Shown here: positions 12,522 through 16,777 of the stretch, piece by piece
Layout of the letters: every line of letters begins with the position of its first letter
Position numbering within the stretch: the stretch's first letter is position 1
Assembly (NCBI GenBank): GCA_014377795.1
Contig: JACMOY010000321.1
Coordinates: forward strand, 1 to 16,777
DNA length: 16,777 nt
Source: Actinomycetota bacterium
Lineage (GTDB): Bacteria; Actinomycetota; Actinomycetes; Actinomycetales; Angustibacteraceae
Direction of reading: 5' to 3'
Notes under the pieces: generated by a model
What the model was told of the DNA's origin: nothing
Seen by the model: the letters and a program-made list of their open reading frames with translations, nothing else
Database searches by the model: none
Translations under genes and position numbers: made by a program

Positions 12522-13706
12522 CTACTCGGTGTGCTGCCGGGGCAGCAGCACCTCCTCGTAGATCAGCAGCAGTCCGGCGGCGGCGGGGGTCGCCAGCAGC
12601 GCGCCGAGGACGCCGAGCAGGCTCGCGCCGATCAGGGCCGCGATGACGGTCACCGAGCCGGGCACCGAGACGGTGCGCTTCATCACCCGCGGCGCGATCA
12701 CGTAGTTCTCGACCTGCTGGTAGAGCACGTAGTAGAGGGCGACGACGATCGCGTCGCTGGTCGAGCTGAACAGGGCGACCACGAGGACGACGAGCGCGCC
12801 GATCGTGGCCCCGATCATCGGTATCAGGCCGAGCACCCCGACGATGACCGCCAGCACGGCGGCGTACGGGATGCCGATGATCGACATCATCAGGTAGCTG
12901 CACACGCCGTTGATCGTCGCGACGCCGAGCTGGCCGATGAAGTAGCCGCCCACCCGTCGGGTGATCTCCTCGGACAGGAACGTCACGCGCTGGCGGCGGC
13001 TGCGCGGCACCATGCGGTAGGCCGAGGCCTTGACCGCGGGCAGCGAGGCCAGGAAGTACAGCGTCAGCACCAGGACGGTGAACGCGCTGAAGAACCCCGA
13101 CAACACGGCCTTGCCGGCGCCGAGCACCCCGCCGAACAGCGAGGTCCACAGGCTCTGGTCCTTGGCCCGGCGGGTCAGCTGGTCCTGGATCGTCGTCAGC
13201 ACGCCGTAATGGTCGTCCAGGCTGCGCAGGGTGCGGTTCTTCAGCAGGTTGTCGGTCAGCTGGGGGGCCGATGCGGCCAGGTCGGAGGCCTCCTTGATCA
13301 CCAGCGGCACGATCAGCGCCACGACGCCGGCGAACACGGCCACCACCAGCACGAGCACGACGGCGACCGCCCAGCGACGGCGCAGCCCGCGGCCCTGCAG
13401 CAGCTGCACCATCGGGTCGAGCCCGAGGGCCAGGAACAGCGAGACGACGAGCAGGGTGAGCACCGAGGTGACCATCGTGATGGCGTGCACCAGGCCGTAG
13501 CCGGCGAGCACTCCGAGCGCGCCGACGAACCCGACGTAGAACGGCGAGCGGCGGTTCAGTGGCTTGCCGGGCACCCCGAAGCCGCCCTCGGCGCCCTCGG
13601 GCTCGCCGTGACGATCGGACTGGCGCTCGACGCGGCGGTCGGTCGGCCGCTCGACCTGCCGGTCGCCGGGCGCCGACTCGGGGGCGTCCGGCTCGTCGGG
13701 GGTCAT
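12522..13706 (-). CDS. AI-2E family (PerM/YdiK-like) membrane transporter
   Basis: This 394-residue polytopic membrane protein belongs to the AI-2E exporter family. A charged, probably disordered cytoplasmic N-terminus (about residues 1-50, with repeated Asp-Arg and Glu-Arg) precedes paired helices around 56-95 and 112-140. A long soluble segment follows (about 140-195), and then the family's C-terminal helix bundle with EEITRRVGGYFIGQLGVATING, GLIPMIGATIGALVV, YYVLYQQVENYVIAPRVMKRTVSVP and a final LLLIYEE. Autoinducer-2 export was proposed for one member, while others act in ion or sodium/proton transport, so the substrate is unknown. The ATG at 13706 lies eight bases after a TAGGCT hexamer. 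It follows ccr by 42 bp on the same strand and may be read through from it, but has no evident link to acyl-CoA metabolism. Confidence 0.93.
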   Translation of the reverse strand: MTPDEPDAPESAPGDRQVERPTDRRVERQSDRHGEPEGAEGGFGVPGKPLNRRSPFYVGFVGALGVLAGYGLVHAITMVTSVLTLLVVSLFLALGLDPMVQLLQGRGLRRRWAVAVVLVLVVAVFAGVVALIVPLVIKEASDLAASAPQLTDNLLKNRTLRSLDDHYGVLTTIQDQLTRRAKDQSLWTSLFGGVLGAGKAVLSGFFSAFTVLVLTLYFLASLPAVKASAYRMVPRSRRQRVTFLSEEITRRVGGYFIGQLGVATINGVCSYLMMSIIGIPYAAVLAVIVGVLGLIPMIGATIGALVVLVVALFSSTSDAIVVALYYVLYQQVENYVIAPRVMKRTVSVPGSVTVIAALIGASLLGVLGALLATPAAAGLLLIYEEVLLPRQHTE

Positions 13707-13714
13707 GACCGGCG

Positions 13715-13720
13715 AGCCTA
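13715..13720 (-). promoter_or_regulatory. -10 hexamer TAGGCT of the AI-2E-family gene
   Basis: On the minus strand TAGGCT ends eight bases before the ATG at 13706, placing the predicted start of transcription one or two bases before the start codon. There is no Shine-Dalgarno in between. It lies in the 42-bp gap after ccr. Confidence 0.4.
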
Positions 13721-13748
13721 GCGACCGGGCGCGGGCGTCGCGGCCCGC

Positions 13749-15086
13749 TCAGACGTCGCGGAACCGCATCAGCTGGGGCAGCAGCCGCTCGCGCATCGCG
13801 TCGTCGCGCACGCCGAGCCCTTCCTCGGGTGCCAGGGCGAGCACGCCGACCTTGCCCTGGTGCAGGTTGTGCTGGACGTCGTACGCCGCCTGCCCGGCCT
13901 GCTCGAGCGGGTGCACGCGCGAGAGGGTGGGGTGGATCAGGCCACGCGCGATCAGGTCGTTGGCCGCCCACGCCTCGCGGTAGTTCGCGAAGTGCGACCC
14001 CTGGATCCGCTTGAGGTGCATCCACAGGTAGCGGTTGTCGTACTCGTGCAGGAACCCCGACGTCGACGCGCAGGTGACGATCGTGCCGCCGCGCCGGGTG
14101 ACGTAGACGCTGGCACCGAAGGTCTCGCGCCCCGGGTGCTCGAACGTGATGTCGACGTCGCGGCCGCCGGTCAGCTCACGGATGCGCGCTCCGAGGCGCT
14201 TCCACTCGGCCGGGTCCTGGGTGCGCTCGTCCTTCCAGAACCGGTACCCCTCCGCCTGGCGGTCGATCACCAGCTCGGCGCCCATGGCGCGGCAGATCTG
14301 CGCCTTGTCCGCGCTGGAGACCACGCACACGGGCGTGGCTCCGGCGGCCAGCGCCATCTGGGTCGCGTACGAGCCCAGGCCGCCGGACGCGCCCCAGATC
14401 AGCACCGTGTCGCCCAGCTTCATCGCGGCCCCGTTCCTGGACACCAGCTGGCGGTACGCCGTGCTGTTGACCAGGCCCGGGGCGGCCGCCTCCTCCCAGG
14501 TCAGGTGGGCCGGCTTGGGCATCAGCTGGTTGGCCTTGACGACGGCCAGCTCGGCCAGGCCACCGAAGTTGGTCTCGAAGCCCCAGATCCGCTGCTCGGG
14601 GTCGAGCATCGTGTCGTCGTGCCCGTCGGCGTGCTCGAGCTCGACCGACAGGCAGTGCGCCACGACCTCGGCCCCGGGCTGCCACCCGTGCACCCCGGGC
14701 CCGGTGCGCAACACCACGCCGGACAGGTCCGAGCCCACCACGTGGTACGGCAGGTCGTGCCGCTTGGCGACCGGCGACGTGCGGCCGTAGCGGCGCAGGA
14801 AGCCGAACGTCGACACCGGTTCGAAGATCGAGGTCCACACGGTGTTGTAGTTGATGGCGCTGGCCATCACCGCCACCAGCGCCTCGCCCGCGGCCAGCTC
14901 GGGCACGGGGACGTCGTCCAGGTGCAGGCTGAGCCGGGGGTCCTTCTGGGCGGCCGGCAGGCCCTCGAACATCTCCTGCTCGTCCTCGTGCACCGTGGTG
15001 CCGCGGTAGGTCTGCGGCAGGGCCAGCGACGCGAACGCTCCCGGCGTCCGGTCGCCGGACAGGATGGCCTCGAGGATCTGCTGCAC
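13749..15086 (-). CDS. ccr: Crotonyl-CoA carboxylase/reductase
   Basis: This 445-residue NADPH-dependent enzyme reduces crotonyl-CoA while fixing CO2 to give (2S)-ethylmalonyl-CoA. It is the key step of the ethylmalonyl-CoA pathway and a source of C4 polyketide extender units. It is a medium-chain dehydrogenase-type protein with the nucleotide loop [20 protein letters not shown] (231-250). The four residues of the CO2 pocket defined in the Kitasatospora setae enzyme (Asn81, Phe170, Glu171, His365) are all present at the same numbers: SAINYN81, WGF170E171TNFGG and IQGSH365FANY. This argues for true carboxylation rather than plain reduction. The start is GTG 15086-15084 with AGGAGG nine bases upstream. 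A TAACCT hexamer 35 bp upstream suggests its own promoter, and mce lies 90 bp before it on the same strand. Confidence 0.97.
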   Translation of the reverse strand: MQQILEAILSGDRTPGAFASLALPQTYRGTTVHEDEQEMFEGLPAAQKDPRLSLHLDDVPVPELAAGEALVAVMASAINYNTVWTSIFEPVSTFGFLRRYGRTSPVAKRHDLPYHVVGSDLSGVVLRTGPGVHGWQPGAEVVAHCLSVELEHADGHDDTMLDPEQRIWGFETNFGGLAELAVVKANQLMPKPAHLTWEEAAAPGLVNSTAYRQLVSRNGAAMKLGDTVLIWGASGGLGSYATQMALAAGATPVCVVSSADKAQICRAMGAELVIDRQAEGYRFWKDERTQDPAEWKRLGARIRELTGGRDVDITFEHPGRETFGASVYVTRRGGTIVTCASTSGFLHEYDNRYLWMHLKRIQGSHFANYREAWAANDLIARGLIHPTLSRVHPLEQAGQAAYDVQHNLHQGKVGVLALAPEEGLGVRDDAMRERLLPQLMRFRDV

Positions 15087-15120
15087 GGCGCGTACCTCCT
15101 GCAGTGGCGTGGGTTGGCCG

Positions 15121-15126
15121 AGGTTA
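15121..15126 (-). promoter_or_regulatory. -10 hexamer TAACCT for ccr
   Basis: On the minus strand TAACCT lies in the 90-bp gap between mce and ccr. Transcription would start near 15114, giving a leader of about 28 bases that contains the strong AGGAGG ribosome site before the ccr GTG. A good -35 is not visible. The gap may therefore give ccr expression independent of mce; no terminator is seen, so read-through from mce is also possible. Confidence 0.4.
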
Positions 15127-15176
15127 GCGTCGAAGGTCGTTGTGCCGTCTGGGGTGTGACCGATGACACGCAGCCT

Positions 15177-15623
15177 TCAGGCGGGCTGCACGAGCTCGAC
15201 GAGCACCCCGCCGGCGTCCTTGGGGTGGATGAAGTTGATCCGGCTGCCCGCCGTGCCGCGCCGCGGGGCGTCGTACAGCAGCCGCACCCCCCGACCGACC
15301 AGCGTCGCGCAGACGGCGTCGATGTCGGTGACCCGGTACGCCACCTGCTGCAGGCCCGGGCCGCGTCGGTCGAGGAACGTCGCGATGGTGGACTGCGGCG
15401 TCAGCGGCGCGAGCAGCTGGACGCACGACCCCGACTCGCCGACGGCCATCATCGCCTCCTCGACGCCCTGCTCCTCGTTGACCTCGCGGTGGGCCAGCGA
15501 CATGCCGAAGGTGTTGCGGTAGAACGCGATCGCCGCATCGAGGTCAGCGACGGCAACCCCCACGTGGTCGATGTCGGTGAACAACCCGTCGGTCCCGGAC
15601 GTCGGCGCGTGGTCGTGGCTCAT
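15177..15623 (-). CDS. mce: Methylmalonyl-CoA/ethylmalonyl-CoA epimerase
   Basis: This 148-residue metal-dependent epimerase of the vicinal-oxygen-chelate (glyoxalase) fold interconverts the 2R and 2S forms of methylmalonyl-CoA, and in this pathway of ethylmalonyl-CoA. The two beta-alpha-beta-beta-beta repeats begin at [18 protein letters not shown] and [15 protein letters not shown]. Metal ligands His20, Gln69 (VQLL) and Glu143 (VLVELVQ) are visible. At the place of the third ligand, a His in GLHH of the Propionibacterium enzyme, this protein has Gln (Leu91-Gln92-Gln93). The family end [18 protein letters not shown] is intact. The ATG at 15623 lies six bases after TAGCCT with no Shine-Dalgarno, suggesting a leaderless message. 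It precedes ccr on the same strand and is divergent from the thiolase, sharing its promoter region. Confidence 0.95.
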   Translation of the reverse strand: MSHDHAPTSGTDGLFTDIDHVGVAVADLDAAIAFYRNTFGMSLAHREVNEEQGVEEAMMAVGESGSCVQLLAPLTPQSTIATFLDRRGPGLQQVAYRVTDIDAVCATLVGRGVRLLYDAPRRGTAGSRINFIHPKDAGGVLVELVQPA

Positions 15624-15629
15624 CGCCCG

Positions 15630-15639
15630 AGGCTACGCT
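15630..15639. promoter_or_regulatory. Bidirectional mce/thiolase promoter with -10 hexamers sharing one TA
   Basis: AGGCTACGCT contains TAGCCT on the minus strand (15635-15630), ending six bases before the mce ATG, and TACGCT on the plus strand (15634-15639), about 50 bases before the thiolase GTG. Both hexamers use the TA at 15634-15635, the same geometry as at 11724-11733. The thiolase message would have a leader of roughly 43 bases containing GGAGGT. Confidence 0.4.
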
Positions 15640-15689
15640 GGGAGAGCCCGCGCACGACGTCGCCGTGGGCCCGATCGTGGAGGTCAACC

Positions 15690-16777
15690 GTGTCCGCTGC
15701 AGCGCCCCGCTCGTCCGTCATCGTCGCCGGTGCCCGCACCCCGATGGGCCGCCTGCTGGGCTCGCTCAGCGGCCTCAGCGGGGCCGACCTCGGGGCGGTC
15801 GCGATCCGGGGGGCGCTGGAGAAGGCCGGTGTGGCACCCGGCCAGGTCGAGTACGTGATCATGGGCCAGGTGCTGACCGCCGGCGCGGGCCAGATGCCCG
15901 CCCGTCAGGCCGCCGCCAAGGCGGGCATCCCCCTGACCGTGCCGTCGCTGTCGGTCAACAAGGTCTGCCTGTCGGGCATCGAGGCGATCGCCCTGGCCGA
16001 CCAGCTGATCCGGGCCGGTGAGTTCGACGTCGTGGTCGCCGGCGGTCAGGAGTCGATGAGCCAGGCGCCGCACCTGCTCGAGGGGTCGCGGTCCGGCTTC
16101 AAGTTCGGTGACGTCACGATGCGCGACCACATGGCGCACGACGGGCTGTGGGACGTCTTCACCGACCAGGCCATGGGCGGGCTGACCGAGGCTGCCAACG
16201 AGGGCGACGGCGCGTTCACCCGCGAGGAGCAGGACGCGTTCAGCGCCCGCAGCCACCAGCTGGCAGCCCGGGCCTGGAAGGACGGGCTGTTCGACGACGA
16301 GGTCGTCTCGGTGCCGATCCCGCAGCGCAAGGGCGAGCCGATCGCGTTCCGCGAGGACGAGGGCATCCGCGCCGACACGACCGTCGAGTCCCTGGGCCGG
16401 CTGCGCCCCGCCTTCGCCGCGGACGGCACCATCACCGCGGGATCGGCCTCGCAGATCTCGGACGGCGCCGCCGCCGTCGTGGTCATGAGCCGGGCCAAGG
16501 CCGACGAGCTGGGACTGGCCTGGCTGGCCGAGATCGGTGCCCACGGCGTGGTGGCCGGGCCCGACTCGACGTTGCAGCAGCAGCCGGCCCGCGCCATCGC
16601 GCGGGCCTGCGAGAAGGAGGGCATCACGCCCGCCGAGCTCGACCTGGTCGAGATCAACGAGGCGTTCGCCGCCGTCGGGCTGGCCTCGACGCGCGAGCTC
16701 GGCCTGGACCCGGACAAGGTCAACGTCAACGGCGGCGCCATCGCCCTGGGCCACCCGATCGGCATGTCCGGTGCGCG
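15690..16777 (+). CDS. Acetyl-CoA C-acetyltransferase (thiolase), C-terminus off the window
   Basis: This is the first 362 residues of a thiolase of about 390-400. It condenses two acetyl-CoA to acetoacetyl-CoA, or cleaves 3-ketoacyl-CoA. The nucleophile is Cys93 in [30 protein letters not shown] follows, then [17 protein letters not shown] and the catalytic His355 in [11 protein letters not shown]. The second catalytic Cys, normally about 30 residues from the end, lies beyond the window. The start is GTG at 15690 with GGAGGT six bases upstream, giving the normal N-terminus [20 protein letters not shown]. It diverges from mce across 66 bp. With the fused dehydrogenase and ccr it would supply acetoacetyl-CoA to the ethylmalonyl-CoA route; biosynthetic rather than degradative direction is inferred from this company. 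Confidence 0.95.
   Translation, partial: MSAAAPRSSVIVAGARTPMGRLLGSLSGLSGADLGAVAIRGALEKAGVAPGQVEYVIMGQVLTAGAGQMPARQAAAKAGIPLTVPSLSVNKVCLSGIEAIALADQLIRAGEFDVVVAGGQESMSQAPHLLEGSRSGFKFGDVTMRDHMAHDGLWDVFTDQAMGGLTEAANEGDGAFTREEQDAFSARSHQLAARAWKDGLFDDEVVSVPIPQRKGEPIAFREDEGIRADTTVESLGRLRPAFAADGTITAGSASQISDGAAAVVVMSRAKADELGLAWLAEIGAHGVVAGPDSTLQQQPARAIARACEKEGITPAELDLVEINEAFAAVGLASTRELGLDPDKVNVNGGAIALGHPIGMSGA

Noticed and set aside
12531..13721. Plus-strand open frame antisense to the AI-2E-family gene
   Set aside because: It is a low-complexity mirror translation; the minus-strand product has clear membrane helices and family motifs.
15087..15176. LacI-type operator-like ACAACG in the mce-ccr gap
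   Set aside because: Only a half-site is present on the minus strand (ACAACGACCT) with no matching second half, so it is probably chance.
1..16777. Mobile element, CRISPR array, tRNA/rRNA, riboswitch or anti-phage defence system
   Set aside because: I found no transposase or integrase, no spaced direct repeats, no tRNA-like cloverleaf and no defence-protein motifs on either strand. NucS is a housekeeping repair enzyme here.

Overview
The window comes from a high-GC actinobacterium (Actinomycetia). The base composition is strongly GC-rich, GTG starts are frequent, and NucS/EndoMS, the non-canonical mismatch-repair endonuclease typical of actinobacteria, is present. Genus cannot be decided from the sequence alone. 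Sixteen protein genes are supported: fourteen are complete and two run off the window edges. No rRNA, tRNA, CRISPR array, insertion sequence or defence system was seen. The genes are packed tightly, and the longest stretch without a gene is 147 bp (9081-9227).

Region 1 (1-7744) is an arabinan/arabinoxylan-oligosaccharide utilisation locus. A minus-strand operon runs from a cytoplasmic GH51 alpha-L-arabinofuranosidase, through a secreted multidomain GH43 enzyme and a lipoprotein sugar-binding protein, to two ABC permeases, the last cut by the left edge. A LacI-family regulator is divergent. The 127-bp divergent gap holds a -35/-10 promoter for the operon with a perfect 12-bp palindrome (TACAACGTTGTA) across its -35 element, which is a textbook repressor site. 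A second, 16-bp perfect palindrome lies just before the binding-protein gene. The inferred scheme is that GH43 cleaves polymer outside the cell, the transporter imports arabino-oligosaccharides (its ATPase is not in the window), GH51 releases arabinose inside, and LacI gates the system.

Region 2 (7677-9227) holds nucS, whose 3' end overlaps the lacI 3' end on the opposite strand, and a small single-pass membrane protein of unknown function. The overlap may mark the join between the sugar locus and a more conserved chromosomal segment.

Region 3 (9228-16777) is rich in acyl-CoA metabolism: a fused tandem 3-hydroxyacyl-CoA dehydrogenase, crotonyl-CoA carboxylase/reductase (ccr), methylmalonyl/ethylmalonyl-CoA epimerase (mce) and a thiolase cut by the right edge. 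Thiolase, dehydrogenase, Ccr and epimerase are consecutive or near-consecutive activities of the upper ethylmalonyl-CoA pathway (acetyl-CoA to ethylmalonyl-CoA), which also supplies C4 extender units. The crotonase and mutase steps are not in this window. Between them lie a small CxxC/HxHxxC protein, a DUF952 protein, an alpha/beta hydrolase and an AI-2E-family membrane protein.

The window is mostly ordinary in gene content. The most notable signals are: (i) the two halves of the fused dehydrogenase keep identical catalytic spacing but carry different dinucleotide fingerprints (NAD-like in the first, NADP-like in the second); (ii) two bidirectional promoters whose opposed -10 hexamers share the same TA step; (iii) a repeated TANNNT-N6-start arrangement suggesting leaderless mRNAs; and (iv) several perfect palindromes or inverted repeats in intergenic regions.
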